Part shown: in pieces, positions 23,901 through 33,189 of the stretch
Position numbering within the stretch: the stretch's first letter is position 1
Layout of the letters: each line of letters opens with the position of its first letter
Source of the DNA: Onchidella celtica
Taxonomy: Eukaryota; Mollusca; Gastropoda; Systellommatophora; Onchidiidae
Direction of reading: 5' to 3'
DNA length: 64,000 bases
Assembly: GCA_963931925.1 (NCBI GenBank)
Contig: OZ007570.1
Location: forward strand, 42,119,687 to 42,183,686
The notes under the pieces: generated by a model
The model's input: only the letters and a program-made list of their open reading frames with translations
The model's database searches: none
What the model was told of the DNA's origin: nothing
Position numbers and translations under genes: made by a program

Positions 23901-24145
23901 GCTTACTACAGGGAGCCAAAACAAAGATCATTGTATTTTACATTTTTACAACTTTTATTTCAAAATACCTGAAACTTGAATCAACACAATCGGTCGACAC
24001 AAAAACGATTGGACTGCGTTAGTTGAAACTTAGGAAAATTAATTTTATAAGTTTTGAAACTGTCCTTTAGGCTGTAGCGTTGAGCAAAAAAAAGGGGCGA
24101 AATTGCACCACAATGAATTACTCCCACCACTATTTTTTTTTATAA
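20960..24145 (+). repeat. Head-to-tail array of hairpin-headed elements (Helentron/HINE-like)
   Basis: At least seven units lie in the same direction. Heads start ACTAG followed by a short GC hairpin, for example CCCGGCATTATCCGGG, and GATAAACC: 20961, 21401, 22159, 22786, 23268 and 23714. Tails end GAGCTGTGTGAGCGGCG..GGTCTTGTTAAAA..CGAGTTTTTTTTATA (21372, 22150, 22527, 22775, 23240) or CCACTATTTTTTTTATAATC (23700, 24145). Each next head begins just after the previous T-tract. No protein is encoded. The layout (5' hairpin head, T-rich end, tandem growth) resembles non-autonomous Helentron-derived elements such as DINE-1 or Lep1; that family name is inference. Confidence 0.65.
21725..21815. repeat. 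(AAT)n plus TTTATATAGCGC repeat, copy 2
   Basis: Nine AAT/AATA units, then CATTTATATAGCGCTTTATG and CAAAGCGCTTACC. Same repeat as at 2037. It interrupts the second unit of the hairpin-headed array. Confidence 0.65.
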
Positions 24146-24147
24146 TC

Positions 24148-24425
24148 TTTATTAAAAAGAATAATGGTGGGAATAATTCATTGTGTTGCAATTTTTACCC
24201 CCCCGCCCCCCTTTTTTTTTTTTTGCCTAAATTAATGAGAGTTTCAACAATTATAAAGGTAATTTTCCTAGGTGTCAATGAATCCAGTCCGATCGCTTTT
24301 GTATCGATGGATTAAGTTGATTAAAATTTCAGGTATTTTGAAATAAAAGTTGTAAAAATGTAAAATACAATGATCTTTGTTTTGGCTCCCTGTAGTAAGC
24401 CCACCGTACCGGGAACGACGTATTA
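24148..24425 (-). repeat. Hairpin-headed element, inverted and truncated
   Basis: Reverse complement of the middle of the 23714-24145 unit (TGGCTCCCTGTAGTAAGC, TACAATGATCTTTGTTTTGG, ATAATGGTGGGAATAATTCA). It lacks its head because repeat R500 begins at 24426. Confidence 0.75.
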
Positions 24426-24687
24426 ATAGAGAGTCCGCGCATAGACGTGACGTCGGCGAAAGTTACCCAACGCGGAGGAATTTGTCCATTTTCGCACTAT
24501 CTTGGGTCGCGCTTAGTTGCGATTCGGCTGTGAGAGTTACGAAAGTAACTTTGCAACTTTGTCGATACGGAGCTTCTGTTTGTGAACTTTTCACCTGGAA
24601 ACAAGCTTTTTTTCACGATATGAATGGATTTTTATGACATATTAACCTTTTTTCTTGCGAATTTGATGGCCATTTTTTCCTGCCCAT
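24426..24687 (+). repeat. Repeat R500, left half (host of the transposon)
   Basis: Starts GAGAGTCCGCGCAT and runs to CATTTTTTCCTGCCCAT. It matches 32682-32938 nearly base for base. The right half resumes at 29910 after the 5.2-kb insertion. Contains GGTCGCGCTTAGTTGCGATT and GACATATTAACCTT. No gene. Confidence 0.85.
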
Positions 24688-24713
24688 CGTTAACGGTATG
24701 ATGAAATCGGCCA
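24688..24713 (+). repeat. Left terminal inverted repeat
   Basis: Begins CGTTAACGGTATGATGAAAT and ends CGGCCA. It pairs with 29884-29909 with one mismatch (A against G at position 11). The outermost 9 bases contain the palindrome GTTAAC. Confidence 0.9.
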
Positions 24714-24852
24714 AACGCCCCAAATACCGTAACTCATTTTTTTACTGAAAAATAATGTCCACTTAAGGGCCCATCATTCTATGAAACTCACAGGGCTGAA
24801 TTTCAATTAGAAATTGCCAAAATATTACACTAATGTTTTCGACCATATCCAT

Positions 24853-24910
24853 CCGGCATTATGAAGTCGGACACCCGACAGAGCGCCGATTAGACGATTT
24901 CGTCATGCCG
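24853..24910. repeat. Left subterminal motif copies
   Basis: CCGGCATTATGAAGTCGG at 24853-24870 and, on the opposite strand, GATTTCGTCATGCCG at 24896-24910. Both are variants of the terminal core GGYRTGATGAAATCGGCC. Such clustered copies are usual transposase binding sites in other transposons (inference here). Confidence 0.65.
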
Positions 24911-25916
24911 ATTAGGGGGCCTTGGCGTCTCTTGACCGACCGGGCGCCACGGGTGTCTATACAATGAGACGCTCTAATTGCGTCCTATTGTAAGGTGTCT
25001 GGCGGATTAAAATCCTTTGATCTATTGATCTTGGTCGAACGGCAGTTCCCATCTGGTAAGCTAGCTCTTACCCATCCCTCACGTTTATTTATTTATTTAT
25101 TTATTTTTAAAATTCAGAATCAATCAAAGATGATTAAAGCTAAATGTAAAGGATACTGCCAGAAGAAAACGAACTTAAAATCAAAACTCAAATTAGAAAT
25201 TGCATAAAGTACAAAATTGCTGCTATTATTTTAATGTTTGTGTGAGGGAACTGGGTAAAAAATGTGCAGTGCTGGATTATTCTATGTTATTTACCTAGAG
25301 AATTTGCAGTGATGCAATTCAGGTTGCAATAAAAGATTCTCTCACACATACGCATCTGAAATAATTCTGTGAAAGTTTAATTTTCTAAGAGGGTTGTTGG
25401 GTTGGAACCTTTAAGTCTGGGTTAAAAGTTATTCAATGTTTTTCTGTTTAAAAAAGTGCGGGGACTTTAAATCCCCGTCAGTAAAGAAAGCCGAATGTGA
25501 TTCTGTTTCTATTTCTCATTTTGGCGAAAATCTAGGAATACAAGTACTGACCGTATGTATGTAATGATGATGACGTTGGAGGGGAGTAGGGGAAGTCTTG
25601 AAAATATTTTGATACAGGTATGTAACTTCAGCCACTGCCGGCGACATCAAAGGAAAACAGTCGGAACAAGTTTACCGTAGCCAACAGATGGTCCGCTGAT
25701 TAAGCAAACCAATCAGACTGCACATCAATGATTGGTGACCATCCCATCTTGTCCAGACCATTTTCATTGGCTTATGTCGCGTCGAAGATTGGAAATGAGC
25801 TACCCGGGAATATTCGGGCTTCACTCCGAACTTTCTTCTCATCCACACTGACACGAAAGTTTGTTCATACTCATAAATTTATGTGCAAGGGATAAGTTTA
25901 CTCGATTTAGGCAGCA

Positions 25917-28900
25917 ATGAATCCCCTCAGCAGAGCGGGAAGAATTTTGCAGTTGTCAAAAGAACTTAATTCCAATTCAAGTGAGGATAAGAAACATCAA
26001 GAAAATGAACCTATTCTGGATATATCGCCGACAACGTCGCAAAGAGTTGTGAATGATGTTCTTTTCAATGACACTGTCGATATGGATATCTCTGTGTCAG
26101 TTTTTGACGAAATCTCCAGTGAAAATAATGTGAGTGTAGGATGTTCAACCCCAAGACAGAAAGCCAACTATACAGGCAATATTCGGCGGGATGAAACAGG
26201 TGAGTGATTGATAAAATATTTTAATTTATATTTTCTTATCATGTTTATCAGTGTATTCAATCTTCCAAGCTTTTGAGGAAATTCTTTTTTTAAAGGAAAA
26301 TCTACATTCAATATTCCGGTGTCAATTTCATTGTTAAGCACCATTTATATGTCAGAATTTAATATCTTTAATGTGTATTCTTCCTGTTCCACGTACCTCA
26401 TCACCACATCTTCTTTTTCTTTCTATCACACTCCATTTTTTTCTCCTTCTGTTTCATTCGATTTTTCACCAGCTTTACTTTAGGCTATTCTCCTTCCTTT
26501 AATATTATTAGTAGTCTAATACTTTTCTTCTCCCAGTTTCTGCTCGTTCAATACTGTCCTAGTAGCAGTAGTAAGGGATATCAAAACATTTTATTCTTTT
26601 AGATTTGACGTCACCACCGGCGAAGTCTGGCCATACTCCAAATTCTGGGCCATCTCGTGTCAAACATGATTCTCGGATCTCATCCAGTTTCGGATCACTT
26701 TCGAATGATCAGTCAGATCTACAAACATTGATACCTAGTATTCAGCCAGACCTTAGTCTTTCACCATCCGGTGTCCTAAAATACTTCCAACCGTCTCCAA
26801 ACAACAATCAACCAGACCCTCAGCTATTAAAGACGTCAAAGGTCAATGACCGACCGGACTCTCAGCCTGAGTCAAACGGTACTCAACTGTGTCCTTCACC
26901 GACAGAAGTCATTTATCGGCCAGATCCGCAGTTGCCGTCCATCAGTGCTAAACGGACAAGTGACATACCTGACCATGAACAGGCATCCGCCTTTGCTCAA
27001 TCGCCTTCCCTCTCCCTAGAGGCACAAAGCTGCAGTCATCCAGATCTTCAGCTGGCATCCTCCAGTAGTCAACTTTGTCCTTCAGCGACACAAGCCAGCG
27101 ACCCTCCTGACCCTCAAGCGGCATCAACACTAACTCAGCTGTATCCCTCTACTACGCAAGCCATTTGTCAACCTCAGCTAGCATCAGCCTCTACTCAACC
27201 AGACGTTTTGACAGACGAGCACAACATTACGAACGTTAAAAAACAACAGCCAAAAGGCGAAAGCGAATGGAAGCAGAACACCAGAAAGCGCCGAAGAGAG
27301 ATGGGAAGTGAGTACGTCAGCTGCACGGGGAAAATAATGCCAGCAAAAACCTTGAAGGATCCTTGCTCATGCAAGTCTAAGGACACTAAATGTTCCGAGT
27401 TTTCTTTGGATGTCAGGAATGAAATTTTCCTTCAAGTATGGTCACTCACTTGGAACGAAAAAAGAAATTATATTTATGGATTAGTTGACCAAACAGGTGT
27501 GAAAAGAAGACGAACAAAAGGTATCCCTTCGAGGAATGTTACTTTTCAATATTCTTTAAAAAAGAATGGACAAAAGCTGCCTGTTTGCCGCACCATGTTT
27601 TTAGGCACCACCGGCCTGACAAAGTACTTCGTCCACTCATGTTTCGATTCGAAAAAGGAGGACACAACTACAGACAATCTTTCCTTAACTGAACAGGGCA
27701 GCTCTGAGCAAGAGATAGCCCAAGTGAAGAACACTACAAGTCACAGCATTTCTAAACAGAAGAGTAGGCCGTGCAATCCTCATTACGAGAGAGGAAATGA
27801 AGCCCATGACTTTCTCCAAAAATTTTTCGATGACCTGCCTAAATTGCCTAGCCACTATTGCAGGAAGTCCTCTGCCAAAATGTATCTGGAGAGAAGGTAC
27901 CGCTCCTTAGCGGAACTTCATAAACATTACCAACACCATTGTCAATCCAACAATAAGAATTCATTTCAAATCAGAGCATTTTCCAAAGAATTCCATAAGA
28001 GAAACTTGTCCATCTATGTGCCCAAGAAGGATAGATGTGACCTCTGTGTAGGATATGAAACTGGCAATGTGTCCCAAGACGAATGGCAAGACCATAGGAA
28101 TTTTTTACAGCAAGCTTTGGAGCACAAGGACAATGACAAACAAAGAGCGTTGCAGAGCAAAGCCAACGATGATGGCCAGTTTGCAGCATTTTGCATGGAC
28201 TTAGAATCCGTGCTGCTGGCACCAGACACCAATGCTTCAGCCATGTACTTTAAAACCAAGTTATGTGTCCACAATTTTACCATCTACGACTTGGCGACTG
28301 CAGATGTTACCTGCTATGTGTGGAACGAAACTGAGGGTGGACTGTCTGCAAATGAATTTGCTACCTGCATTATAGATTACCTCAAAGGAAGAAATGTGAC
28401 CAAAGAAGTTGTAATCTACAGTGATGGCTGCACATATCAAAATCGCAACCAAATTCTTGCCAATGCCATCCAGTATTTTGTGGAAACATCAAAAATCAAA
28501 GTCCACCAAAAGTACCTAGTCAAAGGACACACCCATATGGAGGTGGACTCTTCACATAGCCTCATTGAGAGAGCCCTCAAAGGCGTATCAATCAATGTTC
28601 CACATGACTATATCAACGTTATTAAATCAGCGCGAAAGAACCCCAGGCCTTTCACTGTAAGATATTTACACCATGATTTTTTCAAAGATTTTTCAAAATG
28701 TGGACCCTACACCAGTATCCGCCCGGGACGTAAAAGTGGAGACCCAGTGGTGACTGACATTCACAGCCTGCTTTATACGCCAGCCACCGAAGATGGACAA
28801 AAACATGTCATACAGTACAAAATGTACTTTAATGACGAATATCAAGACTTGCCCCATCCTCCCAGGGACCTTCAAAAGCACGTATTTAAAGAACCTGGTG

Positions 28901-29031
28901 CTCTGCACCAAGAGAGACTTAAGATCCCAGCTTCGAAATATAAACATCTGCAAGAGCTAAAAAGGGTCATTGACAAAGAGACTGCCATGCATTCTATGAC
29001 TCACTGCCTCATCAGTAAAAAAAAATGTTGA
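25917..29031 (+). CDS. DUF7869-like DDE transposase-type protein (two exons)
   Basis: Exon 1 is 25917-26199 and exon 2 is 26603-29031. The donor CAG|GTGAGT and acceptor TTCTTTTAG|A join in phase (split codon GAT), giving about 903 residues. The start is the first ATG after an in-frame TAG at 25908. Residues 1-300 are Ser/Pro/Gln-rich with degenerate repeats of a PDPQ..S..TQLCPS type. A Cys cluster follows (C335, C349, C351, C358), then CRTMFLGTTGLT, SHYCRKSSAKMYLERRY, YVPKKDRCDLC (C573, C576), and a core with D627 (FCMDLESVL), D702 (YSDGCTYQNRNQILANA) and KGHTHMEVDSSHSLIE (E741, D743 or E750 as third acid). That spacing and fold pattern suggest a DDE nuclease. The name DUF7869 is from memory. 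Its place as sole gene between inverted repeats makes it the likely transposase of the surrounding element. Not a standard host gene. Confidence 0.88.
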
Positions 29032-29555
29032 TTCGCTAAGTTTTACTACAGCTATGAGAATCAGACTTGCAGACAAAAGACGAGACAGATGACATATAAA
29101 GGGAGAAAGGGAAGGGAGTGGGGAGGGGTGAGAAGATATAAAACCTATAGTATTGATGTCCTGGTCGGTTAATCTAAAAGATATTTCTCTTTTTTTTTTT
29201 TTTTTGTATTCATAAAATGAAACGAATGTTGAATTTTCTAGCCATATTTTGTCGCTACTGTCGTCATCATCATCATCATCTTCATTGTTATCATCTTTCA
29301 CTCATTTTCTAAAGAAGATTGATCGTTTGATTAAATTAATTATTATCTGTTTAAATCTCTGTTCTAGTTTTATTTTATAAATGTTTAATTGTTGCTTGTT
29401 GTTGCTGTTGCACTTCTGATCACTGTGTGTTGTGGTTGTTTTGGATGTCTCTTGTTGTTGATGTTAAAAATTTCCGTCGACAATATTGTGTTAGTTCATA
29501 AAAGCCCATCAATTTATCATCAAATAGTCGGCCATCTACCGCGGTCGACCCCAAT
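29032..29555. other. 3' non-coding part of the transposon
   Basis: Between the stop codon and the right subterminal motifs: AG-rich DNA (29090-29135), a T run at 29191, an ATC/CATCAT tract at 29265-29282 and a GTTGTT-rich stretch at 29390-29460. No canonical AATAAA stands out, so the polyadenylation site is unknown. Confidence 0.5.
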
Positions 29556-29704
29556 GCGGCATGATGAATTCAGCCAGTGCGCCAGATGTCGATTGGCCGA
29601 AACCGCTACTCTGCGGCTGGCCTCGATCCGGCATGATGATTTCAGCCAGCACGGTTAATGTCGCTAGGCCGATTTCATCGTGCCGCTTCACTTCGGCCAT
29701 ATCC
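29556..29704. repeat. Right subterminal motif cluster
   Basis: Three copies of the terminal core: GCGGCATGATGAATTCAGCC from 29556, CCGGCATGATGATTTCAGCC from 29628, and GGCCGATTTCATCGTGCCG inverted at 29667-29685. CGGCCATATCC at 29694-29704 is also mirrored on the left by GACCATATCC at 24841. The cluster is denser than on the left, so the ends are asymmetric. Confidence 0.75.
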
Positions 29705-29883
29705 AACATTTTATTTTCAAGAGTTGCTATCTCTGAAAATTGCCAACGTTGAACATTATTGTAAGACACGTAAGAGGAGAAAGTATTTCTGTATTATTTG
29801 AATTAAGTATTATAGTAATTTGTGCGAACCTCTTTAGTGAATTCAGTTTTTTAGCTCTCCTGTAAAGTTTGGTGTTATGCACA

Positions 29884-29909
29884 TGGCCGATTTCATCACA
29901 CCGTTAACG
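29884..29909 (-). repeat. Right terminal inverted repeat
   Basis: Reads TGGCCGATTTCATCAC then ACCGTTAACG on the + strand, the reverse complement of the left end. Followed by CCAT (29910-29913), the target duplication. Confidence 0.9.
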
Positions 29910-30160
29910 CCATGACTGTTGTGCTAACTAATCTTCATTTCTCAACATGTGGTAAAACCCGAGTTCGCTGTGGTAGCGTAGCATCCTTGTGGTAGTGTAG
30001 CGCCCTACTTTTTCATGTTCGCATGGCCTTTATCGAAGTTCGGCTGCCTTCCCGATTCAGAACTTTAAAATCAGATTAATGTTCGTTCCGTAATCCTGTT
30101 GGTACCACAGTATTGTGGACACGACTTTATTCTGACAACTTACTAACATTTATCCTTTTT
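29910..30160 (+). repeat. Repeat R500, right half
   Basis: Matches 32935-33185 with few differences (GACTGTTGTG.TAACTAATC, CTGTGGTAGCGTAGCATCC, TATTCTGACAACTTA). Together with 24426-24687 it reconstitutes one R500 copy around the transposon. Confidence 0.85.
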
Positions 30161-30374
30161 TTTTTACAATAGGAGGGCGCAATCACGGGCAAGCTTGAAA
30201 AAAATGTGTCTGACTGCGAACGTAGATTTAGGTCACATTGATTTCGTTGTTCATTCAACTTTCTGAAAGAGAGAGGGAAGGGGGGGGGGTGGAAATGGTA
30301 CACCTCGTGATTACATAGGTCTAATGCAAAAGATGTACAAAAAAATGTAGCCGCAGAGAGATGGACCAACAGGC

Positions 30375-30942
30375 TGTGAGCCAAAGACTTTTTGAAAACA
30401 TACTTTCAAGTCCCAGAATTTGGCCATATTCAAACACCGCTAAGTCAGTGCGACACGTGTGTACGAGGTAACATGGAAGGCTCATAAAAGCAAATGATGC
30501 ACAGACTTCTAATGCCAAATAAAAACTACTTGCTGAGCATGGGGATGTTGTAGTGACAACGATGGGTTTGCAGGCAAAGGTCATCGCTCCATGTCTAAAT
30601 GCACTGGCGTCATGTTACAAAAAGAAACGTGTATGTCCATAACTTTTCAATCCACAACCTGGCCATTAAAGATGACGTGGAATGCTTCTTGTGGCATGAG
30701 GTGGAAGGAAAGCTAATGCCCAATGAATTCGCATCTTGTGTGTCTTACAACTTGGGAGCTACAAAAGGTGCATCCAGTACATCGAGGGCTGTACCTACGA
30801 GAAGAGCAACCTTATTCTGGCCAAAGCTCTTCTCCGCTTTTCAAGACTAAGAGCTACTAACATGGAGCAGAAGTATTTAAAGAAGGGTCACACTATAGCG
30901 GGATGTGACTGCGTGCATTCAGCAGTATTGTTCCACCGCACG

Positions 30943-30945
<3 letters not shown>
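30375..30945 (+). pseudogene. Decayed relative of the DUF7869-like gene
   Basis: Broken frames show the family order: CDTCVRGN (where the intact gene has CDLCVGYETGN), APCLNALASCYKKKR, then YVHNFSIHNLAIKDDVECF, LWHEVEGKLMPNEFASCV, IEGCTYEKSNLILAKAL and EQKYLKKGHTIAGCDCVHS. These align with YFKTKLCVHNFTIYDLA, WNETEGGLSANEFATC, YSDGCTYQNRNQILANA and KYLVKGHTHMEVDSSHS of the intact gene. The D of SDGC is E here, frameshifts lie near 30760 and 30640, and a (GA)n tract replaces the C-terminus. It differs too much to be a recent copy of the gene at 25917, so it is another, older family member about 0.5 kb beyond the element. Confidence 0.85.
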
Positions 30946-30989
<44 letters not shown>

Positions 30990-31330
30990 AGGAAGTCATT
31001 GAGAATAAAGAGAGGGGGGCTGGGTGAACGAGGGAAGAGATAAAACGTGAGAGCGAAAAAACGAAAGAGAAAGAAATAAAGAAAAGTGGAGAGGAGGGCG
31101 GACGGGTGAGAAAGAGAGAGGGGGAGGGGGAGATGGGTGAAGAGAGGGAGGGCCGAGAGATGAGACCTGGTAAGAGGAATTATATAGAAGGAAGGAGGAA
31201 AAAGGGGGAAAGCATGGAAAGAATGGATGAATGAAAAGGCGGAAAGAATGAGCCGAAAAGGCTGAAAGAGAAAGTCTGCACGTTTTTGTTTTTCTTTTTT
31301 AAAGTTTATTTTTAATTGATAAACCGTCTT
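30945..31330. repeat. (GA)n microsatellite and purine-rich DNA
   Basis: About 40 bp of pure GA from 30945, then GA-rich DNA to 31270 and a T-rich stretch. The 150-codon minus-strand ORF across it (Ser/Leu/Phe-rich) is composition, not a gene. Confidence 0.85.
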
Positions 31331-31353
31331 TTTTAATTCCCACAATATAAAGA

Positions 31354-31500
31354 ACTAGATAACCTACCGGGCATTGCCCGGAATAAACAATCATGTGCTC
31401 CCCCCCCCCCCCATCTCTCTCTCTCATATAATAATAGTAATAAACTACAGCCTTGCTTCAGAACTCATGCGCACCAGAACACTACGCACCAAACTGAACG
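31354..31500 (+). repeat. Hairpin-headed element, head only
   Basis: AACTAGATAACCTACCGGGC then ATTGCCCGGAATAAACAA, a run of 13 C, a CT patch, then TCATGCGCACCAGAACACTA as in the units at 23268 and 33199. It breaks off near 31500. Confidence 0.65.
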
Positions 31501-32440
31501 CTTGATACGGTTTCTTTTTATGACATGCACGGTACTATATATTACGAAACAAACATGCAAAAATACAGATGTTATATAACAATAAACATTGTTATTGTTT
31601 TTAAATATATGCTTGAAGTAAACAACTTTTAATTATAGCCATCATCTTCCTTATCTCAATTGCCACCTTCCTGCCAAATTTAAGGCCTGAAGAGTGTATA
31701 GTTTGGTCAGTGACTCATGCCAAAGGTTGCAAGTTAGTGAAATATTAATAGATTGCCCATGCATTGTATGTTTTTTAATGTTTTTATGTGTCTATATGGA
31801 ACGTCTTTAACGTCTTCTAGTTTACTTCATTGCGGTTACCCGTCTTCCATTTTCTCCAAATATTTTTCCACTTTTACTAAAGTCACTTTATATCCGTCCT
31901 GTCGCTATACAACTTCATCCATGTCTGGTACACACCTGATTTGCCCTCGAAAACTAGCCTTCACAAAGGCAAAACGAAAACATGCCTGGATAAAGAGGTT
32001 TGCTGGCCAGTGAGAGAGGGGAAATGCGCACAATAAAACCGCCTTAAGGATAAGGAGGTTTTATCGTGCGGATTTCGGTCAGCAAACCTGCTAAACACCT
32101 AAAACATAATTGTAATCATAATCATCAGGATGAGACATCAGGCAGTGTATTAAGTTGTAAAAGCAAATGTATACTAGTGAGAAAATTTCAAGAATCTGCG
32201 ACCTGTGGTTTGGAATAAATCAGTTTTTTCCTTCTCCTGTAAAATTTCCCAAACCAGCTTTGTGAGGTTTTATTATGCGGGCGACGACAGGTAGCTTAGT
32301 TAAGCCACCTTCGTTGAACAGCCGCTGCAGTGCACATGAATCACTATTGTTCTATTTTTTTTTACACTTGAAAAAGGTGAAAGCCGAAAATTTGTGTATT
32401 TTCCTGTTTTCTTTTTAGTTTGCTTTGTATCGTTTGAGTT
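31501..32440. other. No gene seen
   Basis: Chance ORFs up to 86 codons without motifs. No repeat recognised except short T-rich runs. Confidence 0.4.
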
Positions 32441-32501
32441 TTATTTCTCACGCAGGGCTTCGCTACATACAACTTTTTCTTTTTGCCCAATTTTGACAAT
32501 C
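32441..32501 (+). repeat. Fragment of the mariner-like element
   Basis: Matches 19728-19788 (TTATTTCTCACGC.GGGCTTC, TACATACAACTTTTTCTTTT, TGCCCAATTTTGACA) with only a few differences; no terminal repeat is present. Confidence 0.8.
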
Positions 32502-32604
32502 ACTGAATTAGTAGGGAAGACGCCGGAAGGAGTGATGCATGCAAGGCTAGCCTAGCGTCCTTTCTGGTCTGCTGTTCCACGCGAATAAGCTCCCGTCTCT
32601 CCCC

Positions 32605-33185
32605 TTAGCACCGAACAGCACGTCGATGCGCCTCCCTACGATAATGAGTGTTTCACGATGCACTTCGGGTGGTTTATAGACAGTCCGCGCATATACTCAC
32701 CGTCGGCGGAAGTTACGCAACGTGGAGGAATTTGTCCGTTATCGTACTATTTTGGGTCGCGCTTTGTGGCGATTCGGCTGTGACAGATACGAAAGTGACG
32801 TTGGAACTGCTGCCATTACGGAGCCAAAATTTTTGAACTTTTCATCCAGAAGCAAGCTTTTTTTTCACCATATGTATGGACCTTATGACATATTAACCTT
32901 GTTTCGTGCGAATTTGATGGCCATTTTTTCCTGCCCATGACTGTTGTGTTAACTAATCTTCATTTCTCAACATGTGGTAAAACCCGATTTCGCTGTGGTA
33001 GCGTAGCATCCTTGTGGTAGTGTAGCGCCCTACTTTTTCATGTTCGCATGGCCTTTATCGAAGTGCGGCTGCCTTCCCGATTCAGGACTTTAAAATCAGA
33101 TTAATCTTCGTTCCGTAACCCTGTTGGTACAACACTATTGTGAACAAGACTTTATTCTGACAACTTATGAACATTTATCTTTTTT
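32605..33185 (+). repeat. Repeat R500, uninterrupted copy (empty site)
   Basis: 32682-32938 matches 24426-24687 and 32935-33185 matches 29910-30160, joined at a single CCAT. It therefore shows the locus as it was before the 5.2-kb element entered. The extra left part (CCGAACAGCACGT..TGCGCTTCGGGTGG-like) also occurs at 33620-33690. Confidence 0.88.
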
Positions 33186-33189
33186 CTTT

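Larger units (their letters stand above)
24688..29909 (+). mobile_element. Apparently intact DNA transposon carrying a DUF7869-like gene
   Basis: 5,222 bp bounded by terminal inverted repeats (24688-24713 and 29884-29909, one mismatch in 26) and by CCAT on both outer sides (24684-24687, 29910-29913). The surrounding repeat R500 exists without the insert at 32605-33185, where a single CCAT (32935-32938) stands at the join, so both ends are fixed to the base. Copies of the terminal motif recur inside both ends. The only gene is 25917-29031 (one intron, open, no damage seen). A 4-bp duplication with a DDE-like protein fits superfamilies such as Sola or Academ, but I do not recognise the ends. 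The intact ORF, near-identical ends and close match of the flanks to the empty copy suggest a recent insertion. Confidence 0.88.

Noticed and set aside
30893-31345. 150-codon minus-strand ORF rich in Ser, Leu and Phe
   Set aside because: Lies wholly in GA-rich low-complexity DNA.
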